NCBI GenBank assembly: GCA_007134805.1
Contig: SLKB01000085.1
Location: forward strand, 1-13,274
Origin: Paracoccaceae bacterium
Lineage (GTDB): Bacteria; Pseudomonadota; Alphaproteobacteria; Rhodobacterales; Rhodobacteraceae
Length of the DNA stretch: 13,274 bases
Direction: 5' to 3'
The notes under the pieces are model-generated. The model was not told the origin of the DNA. It searched no databases and worked only from the letters and a program-made list of their open reading frames with translations. This document shows, piece after piece, positions 1 to 5,792 of this stretch (positions are counted from its first letter, which is position 1; each line of letters starts with the position of its first letter). The position numbers and the translations under genes were made by a program.

Positions 1-1034
1 GCCGCGCCCAGCGCGCCCAGCGCATAATGCCAGCCCCGCCCCAGCATCACGAAATCCGCGCCCAGCGCCAGCGCGCGCAGCACGTCAAGCCCGGTCTCGA
101 CCCCTCCGTCGAAGATCAGCGGCACCTCTGGCCCCAGCGCCCGGCGCATCGTGTCCAGAAGATCGAGCGATGCGGGCGCCCCGTCGAATTGCCGCCCCCC
201 ATGGTTCGACAGCCAGATCGCATCCGCGCCGAGCGCGCGCATCCGCAGGGCATCCTCGGGCACCATCACCCCCTTGATGGCAAGCGCGCCTTCCCATTCC
301 TCGCGCACCGCGCACAGATAGTCCCAATCAGGTGCGGCGCGCAGAAGATAGCCCGGATGCGCGGTCGAGGGGGCGTTGCCGTCAAGCTTGAGGTAATCCT
401 CCATCAGGCGCAGCCGGGGCGTGCCCGCGCGCCATGTGCCCCAGGCCCAGGCCGGCCGCTGCGCGACCTGCCAGAGCATCGCGGGCGTCAGCTTCGGCGG
501 GATCGCAAGCTGGGCGCGCAATTGCCGCTCACGCCGTGAGGGGCCGGGCAGATCGACCGTCAGCACCAGCGTCTCGAACCCCGCCTTGCGCGCGCGCGTC
601 AGGATGTCGCGGCGGATCTCGGGGTCTTTCGGCGGGTAGAGCTGGAACCAGCCCATCTCGCCCGCGAGCGGCCCGATCGGCTCGGGCGGCTGCGTGGCGA
701 CGGTGCTCAGGCAATAGGGCAGGCGGCGGTCTCTCGCCATGGTGGCAAGCGCTGCCTCGGCGCCGGGCCAGATCAGCCCCGACATGCCCACGGGCCCCAC
801 GCCCACCGGCATCGCATAGTCGCGCCCCATCAACCGCGTGCCCAGATCCGGGGTGATCGGCCCGCGCAGCACGGCAGGGTGGAACAGCACCCGCGCGAAG
901 GCGGCGCGGTTGCGCGCCTTGACTGTCTCGGCCCCTGTGGCGCTGTCGAGATATTCCCACACGAACCACGGCACCCGCGCCTTGCAGGCGGTTTTCAGGT
1001 CCGACAGGGCGGGATAGCGCAGATCACGGCTCAT
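1..1034 (-). CDS. FMN-dependent alpha-hydroxy-acid dehydrogenase, lactate dehydrogenase-like (C-terminus cut off)
   Basis: The protein should be a TIM-barrel flavoenzyme that oxidises an L-2-hydroxy acid (lactate, glycolate or similar) to the 2-oxo acid using FMN. I translated it from ATG at 1034; 344 residues are visible and the gene runs off the left edge, so roughly 30 residues are missing compared with the usual 370-390. All catalytic residues known from spinach glycolate oxidase have counterparts: Tyr28 (WEYL), Tyr133 (WFQLY), Asp161 (TVD), Lys254 (AIKGV), and His278 and Arg281 in the hallmark SNHGGRQFDG. The phosphate-binding loop reads DGGVETGLDV (309-318) where classical members have DGGxRxGxD. 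The N-terminus has no signal peptide or membrane segment, so it is likely cytoplasmic. It is divergent from the BLUF gene. The substrate cannot be decided from sequence; L-lactate is the commonest in this family. Confidence 0.93.
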   Translation of the reverse strand, partial: MSRDLRYPALSDLKTACKARVPWFVWEYLDSATGAETVKARNRAAFARVLFHPAVLRGPITPDLGTRLMGRDYAMPVGVGPVGMSGLIWPGAEAALATMARDRRLPYCLSTVATQPPEPIGPLAGEMGWFQLYPPKDPEIRRDILTRARKAGFETLVLTVDLPGPSRRERQLRAQLAIPPKLTPAMLWQVAQRPAWAWGTWRAGTPRLRLMEDYLKLDGNAPSTAHPGYLLRAAPDWDYLCAVREEWEGALAIKGVMVPEDALRMRALGADAIWLSNHGGRQFDGAPASLDLLDTMRRALGPEVPLIFDGGVETGLDVLRALALGADFVMLGRGWHYALGALGA

Positions 1035-1041
1035 GCCCGCA

Positions 1042-1069
1042 ACTATACCTGTGCCACCAGGCAGGGCAA
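1042..1069 (-). promoter_or_regulatory. Putative sigma70-type promoter of the hydroxy-acid dehydrogenase
   Basis: On the minus strand TTGCCC (1069-1064) is followed after 16 nt by TATAGT (1047-1042). The ATG lies only 7 nt beyond the -10 box, so the predicted transcription start falls on or next to the start codon. No Shine-Dalgarno sequence is visible. This would give a leaderless mRNA. Confidence 0.4.
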
Positions 1070-1141
1070 TCCGCTCGGCAGAAGGCTTTGGGACAGCGCG
1101 GATCAGGCGCGGCAATCTGCACGCGCGCACTTTACCGGGCG

Positions 1142-1170
1142 TTAACCTGCCGACCCTAGGGTTGTATACG
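1142..1170 (+). promoter_or_regulatory. Putative promoter of the BLUF gene
   Basis: TTAACC (1142-1147) and TATACG (1165-1170) are separated by 17 nt. A start near 1177 gives a leader of about 20 nt carrying AGGG (1185-1188), 8 nt before ATG 1197. It also excludes the upstream in-frame TTG at 1173 as a start codon. Confidence 0.4.
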
Positions 1171-1196
1171 ATTTGCACGTCTACAGGGCCGTTCCC

Positions 1197-1646
1197 ATGC
1201 TGCGCATCGTCTATCTCAGTTCCACGCCCGCGATGCTGACCCCCGACGATCTGAGCGCCATCCTGCGCGTCGCGCGCCACAACAATGCCCGCGACGGGAT
1301 CACCGGGATGCTCGCCTATCACGAGGGCAATATCTTTCAGGTGATCGAAGGGCCCGAGGCGGCGGTCAACGCGCTCTGGGCGCGGCTGATGCGCGATCCG
1401 CGCCACCGTGGGGTGCTGAAACTCTGGTCCGGCCCCGTGTCCGAGCGCGCCTTCGAGGCCTGGCACATGGCGCTGCTGCCCGCGCATGCGTATCGCCAGG
1501 TCATGCAGGGCGGGGCGCTGTCGCTGCGCGATCTGGTGCAGGGGACGCGCCCGCAGGTTGCGGATCGGCAGGTCGATCTGCTGCTGTCGCATTTCCTCAG
1601 CAGCTTTCGCGACCTTGCGATGCTGCGCGACACGGCCTCGGGCTGA
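1197..1646 (+). CDS. Single-domain BLUF blue-light sensor protein
   Basis: This 149-residue protein carries an N-terminal BLUF domain (about residues 1-95), which binds FAD and senses blue light by rearranging hydrogen bonds around the flavin. The photoactive residues of Rhodobacter AppA (Tyr21, Asn45, Gln63, Trp104, Met106) map to Tyr6, Asn30, Gln48, Trp89 and Met91 with a constant offset of 15 and no gaps, so the photocycle machinery looks intact. The C-terminal part (about 96-149) is a short helical tail with no output domain I recognise, as in short PixD-type BLUF proteins that signal through a partner protein. I chose ATG 1197 over the in-frame TTG at 1173 because it starts directly before the first beta strand (MLRIVYLS), has AGGG upstream, and the putative promoter leaves no room for the earlier start. 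The partner is unknown. Confidence 0.93.
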   Translation: MLRIVYLSSTPAMLTPDDLSAILRVARHNNARDGITGMLAYHEGNIFQVIEGPEAAVNALWARLMRDPRHRGVLKLWSGPVSERAFEAWHMALLPAHAYRQVMQGGALSLRDLVQGTRPQVADRQVDLLLSHFLSSFRDLAMLRDTASG

Positions 1647-1666
1647 ATTTCGCGCGCTGCGCGCGT

Positions 1667-1681
1667 GAACTTTCCAAGAAC
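1667..1681 (+). promoter_or_regulatory. LexA (SOS) box upstream of uvrD
   Basis: GAAC (1667-1670), seven bases, then GAAC (1678-1681). This is the GAAC-N7-GAAC direct repeat (GTTC-N7-GTTC on the other strand) that LexA uses in Rhizobiales and Rhodobacter. It sits just upstream of the putative -35 box of uvrD, a classical SOS gene, so LexA repression of the helicase is likely. Confidence 0.7.
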
Positions 1682-1687
1682 ACAGGC

Positions 1688-1716
1688 TTTTCCTTCCGCT
1701 GGCCGCGCGCTAGAAT
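1688..1716 (+). promoter_or_regulatory. Putative uvrD promoter, possibly leaderless
   Basis: A weak -35 TTTTCC (1688-1693), a 17-nt spacer and a good -10 TAGAAT (1711-1716). The uvrD ATG at 1723 begins 6 nt after the -10 box, about where transcription should start, and no convincing Shine-Dalgarno precedes it. Confidence 0.45.
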
Positions 1717-1722
1717 GGGGGC

Positions 1723-4110
1723 ATGAGCGATTTCAATGCCGATCTTTCGCTGTCCGCCCGCGCCATGGCTGCGCGGCCCGCGCCCTATCTTGACGGGCTG
1801 AACGACGCGCAACGGCTGGCAGTTGAAACGCTCGACGGGCCGGTGCTGATGCTCGCGGGTGCGGGCACGGGCAAGACCCGGGCGCTGACCGCGCGAATCG
1901 CGCATCTTCTGAACACCGGCCGGGCGCGCCCGTCCGAGATTCTGGCCGTCACCTTCACCAACAAGGCCGCGCGCGAGATGAAGATGCGCGTGGGCGGCTA
2001 TCTGGGCGAGGCGGTCGAGGGGATGGCCTGGCTCGGCACCTTCCACGCGATCAGTGCGAAGCTCTTGCGCCGCCATGCCGAACTCGTGGGGCTGAAATCG
2101 AATTTCACCATCCTCGACAGCGACGATCAGCTGCGGCTTCTCAAGCAGATCATCGCGGCCGAGAATATCGACGACAAACGCTGGCCCGCGCGGCTTCTGG
2201 CCTCGATCATCGACCAGTGGAAGAACCGCGCCTGGCGCCCCGATCAGGTGCCGAGTTCCGAAGCCGGCGCCTTCAACAATCGCGGCACCGAGTTCTACGC
2301 CGCCTATCAGGAGCGGCTGAAAACGCTCAATGCCTGCGATTTCGGCGATCTCCTGCTGCATTGCGTGAGCATCTTGCAAAACCACGCGGATGTGCTCGAA
2401 ACCTGGCAGCGCCGGTTTCGCTACATTCTGGTGGACGAGTATCAGGACACCAATGTCGCGCAATATCTCTGGCTCCGGCTGCTTGCGGGGGGGCATCGCA
2501 ATATCTGCTGCGTCGGCGATGACGACCAGTCGATCTATGGCTGGCGCGGCGCCGAAGTGGGCAATATCCTGCGGTTCGAGCGCGATTTTCCCGGCGCCCA
2601 TGTAGTCCGGCTGGAACAGAATTACCGCTCGACCCGGCATATCCTGGCCGCCGCCAGCCATGTCATCGCCGGCAATGAGGATCGTCTGGGCAAGACGCTC
2701 TGGACCGAGGCGCGCGCGGGCGAGAAGCTGCGGCTGATCGGCCATTGGGATGGCGAGGAAGAGGCGCGCTGGATCGGCGAGCAGATCGAGGATCTGAGCC
2801 GCGGCACCCGCAATCTCGCGCCCTTCAGCCTCGATCAGATGGCGATTCTGGTGCGCGCCAGCCACCAGATGCGCGCCTTCGAGGACCGTTTCCTGACGAT
2901 CGGGCTGCCCTACCGCGTGATCGGCGGCCCGCGCTTCTACGAGCGGATGGAAGTGCGCGACGCAATGGCCTATTTCCGCCTCGCGGTCAGCCCTGCGGAC
3001 GATCTAGCCTTCGAGCGGATCGTCAACACGCCCAAAAGGGGCCTTGGCGACAAGGCACAGCAGATCATCCAGCGTCGCGCGCGGGCGTCGGATGTCTCGC
3101 TGGTGCAGGGCGCGGGGCTGGCGCTTGAGGAAGGGCTGATCAAGGGGCGCGGCGCGGGGCAGTTGCGCGCGCTCATCGAGGGGATTGCGCGCTGGCACGC
3201 GCAGATCAGCGGGCCCGGGCCCGGGCGGGACGATGATCTGGTCGAGCGGATCGCGCCGATGGAGCCTGCGGGCGACGCTCTCGGCCATATCGAGCTGGCC
3301 GAACAGATCCTCGAGGACTCGGGCTATACCGAGATGTGGCTCAACGACAAGACGCCCGAGGCGCCGGGGCGGCTCGACAATCTCAAGGAACTGATCAAGG
3401 CCCTGGAAAACTTCGATAATCTGCAGGGGTTCCTCGAACATGTCGCGCTGATCATGGACAACGAGCAGGACGGCTCCGAGGCGAAGGTCAGCATCATGAC
3501 GCTGCATGGCGCGAAGGGGCTGGAATTTCCGGCCGTGTTCCTGCCGGGCTGGGAAGATGGGCTCTTCCCGTCGCAGCGGTCAATGGATGAAAGTGGAATC
3601 AAGGGCTTGGAGGAAGAACGCCGCCTCGCCTATGTGGGGATCACCCGCGCCGAGCAGCTCTGCACGATCAGTTTCGCGGCCAATCGGCGCGTCTATGGGC
3701 AATGGCAATCGCAGATGCCGTCGCGCTTTGTCGATGAATTGCCCGCCGAACATGTCGAGGTGCTGACCCCGCCCGGGCTTTATGGCGGCGGAATCCCCAG
3801 TGCCGCGAGCACGGTCGAGGATCGCGCCCAGCGCGCAAATGTATATAATTCACCGGGTTGGCGGCGCTTGCAGGCCTCTGGCGGGCGGCCGGTCAGTCAG
3901 CCGCGTGAGGCGAAGAACATGGTGATCGATGCGACCGCGCAGCCCGCTTTCGAGGTGGGTGCGCGGGTGTTTCACCGGAAATTCGGCTATGGGCTTGTGG
4001 CCTCGGTGGATGGTGACAAGCTATATATTGTGTTCGAGAAATCCGGGGCCAAACATGTTGTGGCCAAGTTCATCGTGCCGGCCGACCGGGCGGATGATGT
4101 GCCCTTCTGA
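1723..4110 (+). CDS. uvrD: UvrD/PcrA-type ATP-dependent DNA helicase
   Basis: This 795-residue superfamily 1A 3'-5' DNA helicase is likely to act in nucleotide excision repair, mismatch repair and clearing of stalled replication or recombination intermediates. All helicase motifs are present in order: Walker A AGAGTGKT with Lys51; motif Ia FTNKAAREM; TFHAISAKLLRR; Walker B VDEYQDTN with Asp238-Glu239; motif III GDDDQSIYGWRGA (265-277); motif IV LEQNYRST; motif V MTLHGAKGLEF (592-602); and motif VI YVGITRAE with Arg642. The last 50 residues (FEVGARVFHRKFGYG onwards) form the small Tudor-like RNA polymerase/DNA-binding domain typical of PcrA and UvrD, which argues against Rep or AddA. Length is slightly above the usual 720-780. 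The gene stands alone behind a LexA box and converges on the ccaF1-CcsR unit. UvrD and PcrA cannot be told apart by sequence alone; uvrD is the name used in proteobacteria. Confidence 0.96.
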   Translation: MSDFNADLSLSARAMAARPAPYLDGLNDAQRLAVETLDGPVLMLAGAGTGKTRALTARIAHLLNTGRARPSEILAVTFTNKAAREMKMRVGGYLGEAVEGMAWLGTFHAISAKLLRRHAELVGLKSNFTILDSDDQLRLLKQIIAAENIDDKRWPARLLASIIDQWKNRAWRPDQVPSSEAGAFNNRGTEFYAAYQERLKTLNACDFGDLLLHCVSILQNHADVLETWQRRFRYILVDEYQDTNVAQYLWLRLLAGGHRNICCVGDDDQSIYGWRGAEVGNILRFERDFPGAHVVRLEQNYRSTRHILAAASHVIAGNEDRLGKTLWTEARAGEKLRLIGHWDGEEEARWIGEQIEDLSRGTRNLAPFSLDQMAILVRASHQMRAFEDRFLTIGLPYRVIGGPRFYERMEVRDAMAYFRLAVSPADDLAFERIVNTPKRGLGDKAQQIIQRRARASDVSLVQGAGLALEEGLIKGRGAGQLRALIEGIARWHAQISGPGPGRDDDLVERIAPMEPAGDALGHIELAEQILEDSGYTEMWLNDKTPEAPGRLDNLKELIKALENFDNLQGFLEHVALIMDNEQDGSEAKVSIMTLHGAKGLEFPAVFLPGWEDGLFPSQRSMDESGIKGLEEERRLAYVGITRAEQLCTISFAANRRVYGQWQSQMPSRFVDELPAEHVEVLTPPGLYGGGIPSAASTVEDRAQRANVYNSPGWRRLQASGGRPVSQPREAKNMVIDATAQPAFEVGARVFHRKFGYGLVASVDGDKLYIVFEKSGAKHVVAKFIVPADRADDVPF

Positions 4111-4199
4111 CGGAAGGGCGGGGCCAGGATCGTGCAATCCATTGTGAAATAATCGGTTTCCGCGCTTTCAGCCGAAAATGAAAAATCATTTCGCACAGT

Positions 4200-4233
4200 A
4201 AAAAAACCGGCGCTGCAGCGCCCCGGATTTTTT
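4200..4233. terminator. Bidirectional intrinsic terminator between uvrD and the CcsR array
   Basis: A run of seven A (4200-4206), a GC hairpin (stem 4207-4213 with 4218-4226, tetraloop TGCA, two unpaired C at 4223-4224), then A and six T (4228-4233). The A-tract on one side and T-tract on the other let it work on both strands, suiting its place between two convergent units. It lies about 90 nt after the uvrD stop. A second AT-rich hairpin (TTTTTCAC/GTGAAAAA) overlaps its right flank. Confidence 0.75.
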
Positions 4234-4275
4234 CACATCGTGAAAAACGATTCTGCAGGATGAAAAAAGGGCCTG

Positions 4276-4320
4276 AAAAAGAAAAAGCGGCAGTCCCAGG
4301 GAGGAGGAGGGGACTGCCGC
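4276..4320 (-). terminator. Intrinsic terminator formed by the last CcsR hairpin
   Basis: On the minus strand a perfect 11-bp stem (4320-4310 with 4297-4287) encloses a 12-nt loop containing CCUCCUCCC and is followed directly by five U, one C, five U (4286-4276). The sixth hairpin of the array therefore doubles as the 3' end of the transcript. Confidence 0.8.
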
Positions 4321-4360
4321 CAATTTGCAAGACCCTGGGAGGAGGATAGGGCCGTTGCAA
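4287..4360 (-). ncRNA. ccsR: CcsR-type (cuckoo) sRNA unit 3: two CCUCCUCCC-loop hairpins
   Basis: Third and last hairpin pair on the minus strand. Hairpin 5 pairs 4360-4355 with 4330-4325 and, after a one-base bulge at 4354, 4353-4348 with 4336-4331; its 11-nt loop is AUCCUCCUCCC. One pair (4352/4332) is a G-U wobble valid only in minus-strand RNA. Hairpin 6 has a perfect 11-bp stem (4320-4310/4297-4287) and a 12-nt loop. Only 4 nt separate the two. In R. sphaeroides the homologous CcsR RNAs are processed from the ccaF1 transcript and act in stress responses. Exact RNA ends cannot be read from the sequence. Confidence 0.8.
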
Positions 4361-4387
4361 TCTTCGGACCGAAGGCCCGGTATTCAA

Positions 4388-4465
4388 GGAATGCCCCGGC
4401 CAAGGGAGGAGGACAGCCAGGACCTTCCGACATGCGCCCCCAGGGAGGAGGAGAGGGGACACACG
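4388..4465 (-). ncRNA. ccsR: CcsR-type (cuckoo) sRNA unit 2: two CCUCCUCCC-loop hairpins
   Basis: Second hairpin pair on the minus strand. Hairpin 3 pairs 4465-4455 with 4441-4431 (11 bp, four of them G-U) around a 13-nt loop UCUCCUCCUCCCU. Hairpin 4 pairs 4428-4425 with 4391-4388 and 4423-4416 with 4400-4393 across one G-A mismatch, with a 15-nt loop containing CCUCCUCCC. Several of its pairs are G-U on the minus strand and would be A-C mismatches on the plus strand, which fixes the coding strand. The two hairpins are 2 nt apart. Confidence 0.8.
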
Positions 4466-4516
4466 CTCCGTCTCGGCCATGGCTGCGCGGAGGCGCGGCG
4501 CAGGCCGAATTCTTTA

Positions 4517-4582
4517 GGTGGTGGCTCCGGGAGGAGGTAGAGCCACCACCATTCTCGAACCCCCAGGGAGGAGGAAGGGGGT
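4517..4582 (-). ncRNA. ccsR: CcsR-type (cuckoo) sRNA unit 1: two CCUCCUCCC-loop hairpins
   Basis: First pair, starting 9 nt after the ccaF1 stop codon. Hairpin 1 pairs 4582-4577 with 4564-4559 (ACCCCC/GGGGGU) with a 12-nt loop. Hairpin 2 is a perfect 10-bp stem (4550-4541/4526-4517) with a 14-nt loop. Both loops contain CCUCCUCCC, which includes the anti-Shine-Dalgarno core CCUCC of 16S rRNA. The hairpins are 8 nt apart and 51 nt from unit 2. The stem sequences differ from the other units while the loop stays constant, as expected for selected RNA structures. In R. sphaeroides CcsR RNAs act in oxidative stress and affect C1 metabolism through flhR; the targets here are unknown. Confidence 0.8.
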
Positions 4583-4591
4583 CCGAAACCT

Positions 4592-4804
4592 TTACCGCTC
4601 GTAGGCGGCCTGATAGGCAAGCCGCGAGATCATCGACCGGCTGATGCCGAGATCATCGAGTTCCCGCGTGCTCAACTCACGCAATTCTCTTATCGTCTGA
4701 TTGTAAACCCGGCGGCGCCGAATTCCATCGCGGAGGCGTGCTAGAAAACCGTACTCACCCGATTTTGGGTGCGTCATGCTGATATTTTCTGCGGCGTGCG
4801 ACAT
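4592..4804 (-). CDS. ccaF1: CcaF1-like small DUF1127 protein, likely RNA-binding
   Basis: This small basic protein of 70 residues has the DUF1127 signature in its second half: arginine-rich RLRDGIRRRR followed by LRELSTRELDDLGISRSMI, predicted as two helices. In R. sphaeroides the homologous CcaF1 is a stress-induced RNA-binding protein of similar size that affects sRNA maturation and RNA turnover; that function is carried over here by homology and gene order. I chose ATG 4804; an ORF extension further upstream would run through the predicted promoter, and an internal ATG at 4777 would drop nine residues. No strong Shine-Dalgarno sits next to 4804 (GAAAGAG is the best), while a perfect-looking GGGAGGAG lies about 28 nt upstream, too far to serve this ATG. 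The gene is co-transcribed with the six CcsR hairpins downstream. Confidence 0.88.
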   Translation of the reverse strand: MSHAAENISMTHPKSGEYGFLARLRDGIRRRRVYNQTIRELRELSTRELDDLGISRSMISRLAYQAAYER

Positions 4805-4832
4805 CTCTATGCTCTTTCTCGTGTGGGGTTGT

Positions 4833-4841
4833 CTCCTCCCC
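4833..4841 (-). promoter_or_regulatory. GGGGAGGAG in the ccaF1 leader, complementary to the CcsR loops
   Basis: The minus-strand leader contains GGGGAGGAG (4841-4833) 28 nt upstream of the ccaF1 ATG. GGGAGGAG is exactly complementary to the CUCCUCCC found in every downstream hairpin loop. It may be a feedback target or a standby ribosome site; neither is shown. Confidence 0.4.
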
Positions 4842-4854
4842 TTTCGTTGAGATG

Positions 4855-4882
4855 AAGATAGACGCTTGCTGCGATTGCACAA
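4855..4882 (-). promoter_or_regulatory. Putative ccaF1-CcsR promoter
   Basis: TTGTGC (4882-4877), 16-nt spacer, TATCTT (4860-4855) on the minus strand, giving a start near 4848 and a leader of about 45 nt. In R. sphaeroides this locus is transcribed by the heat-shock-type sigma factors RpoHI/RpoHII; the boxes here are compatible with such a promoter but do not prove it. Confidence 0.4.
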
Positions 4883-5037
4883 CGCGTAATGCTGCAACGC
4901 AGCTATGCGCTAGAAGCATGTTTCCCTTAGGTAATCTTCAGATTGCCCGGAAAAGAGACATCCTGGACACCGCTTTGCTGCATTCTTTTGCGGAGCGTGT
5001 TTCAATCACGCATTGCCACCGCGCGCGGCCCGAATGA

Positions 5038-5063
5038 TTAACAAGACATTAACGTGGAATTAA
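5038..5063. promoter_or_regulatory. Triple TTAA array with CtrA-box spacing
   Basis: TTAA occurs at 5038-5041, 5049-5052 and 5060-5063, each separated by exactly 7 nt, making two overlapping TTAA-N7-TTAA CtrA boxes; the first two half sites read TTAAC. The third overlaps the stop codon of the HIT gene. The nearest downstream gene is ccaF1, whose predicted -35 lies about 155 nt away, so the target is unclear. Confidence 0.5.
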
Positions 5064-5485
5064 AGGCGATCCTTCAGTTTTCGGGCAATGTCGGTCATGT
5101 CCTCGGGGGGCAATTGCGGGGGGGCGGTGAAATGGTCCGGCCCGTCCTTGAGATACGCCGCCGAACTCACATCATGGATATGATGCATCGGGACGACATG
5201 CGCATGGGCATGCGCCACATGAATACCTGTATAGAAGAGCGAGACCCGCTCGACCCCGTATTCGGCCTTCATCGCGCGCGCGAGCTGCTGGGCGCAGCGC
5301 GTGATCCGGGTCGCCAGGTCCTCGGGCAGATCCTCGAACCAGGTAACATGCGTTTTGGGGATCACCAGCGCATGGCCGGGCCGGATCGGGTGCAGATCGA
5401 GGAAGGCGAGGATCTGGTCGTCCTCGTACAGCATGTGGCAGGGCAGGTCGCCGGCCGCGATCTTGCAAAACAGACAGGTGTCCAT
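5060..5485 (-). CDS. HIT-family nucleotide hydrolase/transferase
   Basis: The 141-residue protein is a histidine-triad protein of the Hint type; such enzymes cleave nucleoside phosphoramidates or related nucleotides. The active-site triad HAHAHVVP has His92, His94 and His96. The N-terminus CLFCKIAAGDLP matches the family, with Cys4 and Cys7 possibly part of a zinc site, and RPGHALVIPKTH (35-46) is the conserved nucleotide-binding strand. Length is normal for the family. The start at ATG 5485 is preceded by GAGGGA at a suitable distance. The gene is transcribed away from mrp and towards ccaF1, with about 255 nt between its stop and the ccaF1 start. The substrate cannot be inferred. Confidence 0.93.
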   Translation of the reverse strand: MDTCLFCKIAAGDLPCHMLYEDDQILAFLDLHPIRPGHALVIPKTHVTWFEDLPEDLATRITRCAQQLARAMKAEYGVERVSLFYTGIHVAHAHAHVVPMHHIHDVSSAAYLKDGPDHFTAPPQLPPEDMTDIARKLKDRL

Positions 5486-5792
5486 GTAGTCCCTCGCTGA
5501 AATCTGTGGCGCATGAAAAAGCCTTGTACCTGCCCGTTTTCAAGTAAGAAACCGGAAAACTGTTCGGCCCCACGCTCCCCCCAGCCCTGGCGCGGGCGAC
5601 CAGCCCGGGCCGCGCCCGGCCGTGTCGCCTGGAATCGTGTCATGATGGTGTCGGCGGCGCCCCCGAGGGTCGGGCGCGGCCCTCACCGCGGCGATCAGGC
5701 CGCGGGACGCGAACAGGGTTCCCGACGGGCCTGCCCTTGTCTTGACCTCGGTGCATGGGCATCTTCTGGGAGAGGCAAGAGAGGAGCCGCCG
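5486..5792. other. Divergent intergenic region between the HIT gene and mrp
   Basis: No convincing gene is present; the ORFs here have no recognisable family and run into flanking coding regions. The middle (about 5575-5700) is very GC-rich with several short palindromes. The only possible promoter I see for mrp is weak: TTGTCT (5737-5742), 17 nt, CATCTT (5760-5765). The mrp ribosome site GAGGAG is at 5781-5786. Confidence 0.5.

Noticed and set aside
1651..1665. CGCGCG-CTG-CGCGCG hairpin as terminator of the BLUF gene
   Set aside because: No T-tract follows; in such GC-rich DNA short CG palindromes are expected by chance.
1597..2865. A 422-residue minus-strand open frame over the uvrD start
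   Set aside because: Antisense shadow of the helicase coding sequence, with no motif.
4325..4540. Short open frames on both strands across the hairpin array
   Set aside because: They are built from the GGGAGGAGG repeats and stems of the CcsR hairpins; no start context and no family.
4287..4582. CRISPR-like regularly spaced repeat
   Set aside because: Only the 9-base loop motif repeats, each copy is inside its own inverted repeat, spacing is uneven and no cas gene is present.
4852..5037. 61-residue plus-strand ORF
   Set aside because: It lies across the predicted ccaF1 promoter, has no ribosome site, is cysteine-rich without a recognisable motif and has no relation to neighbours.
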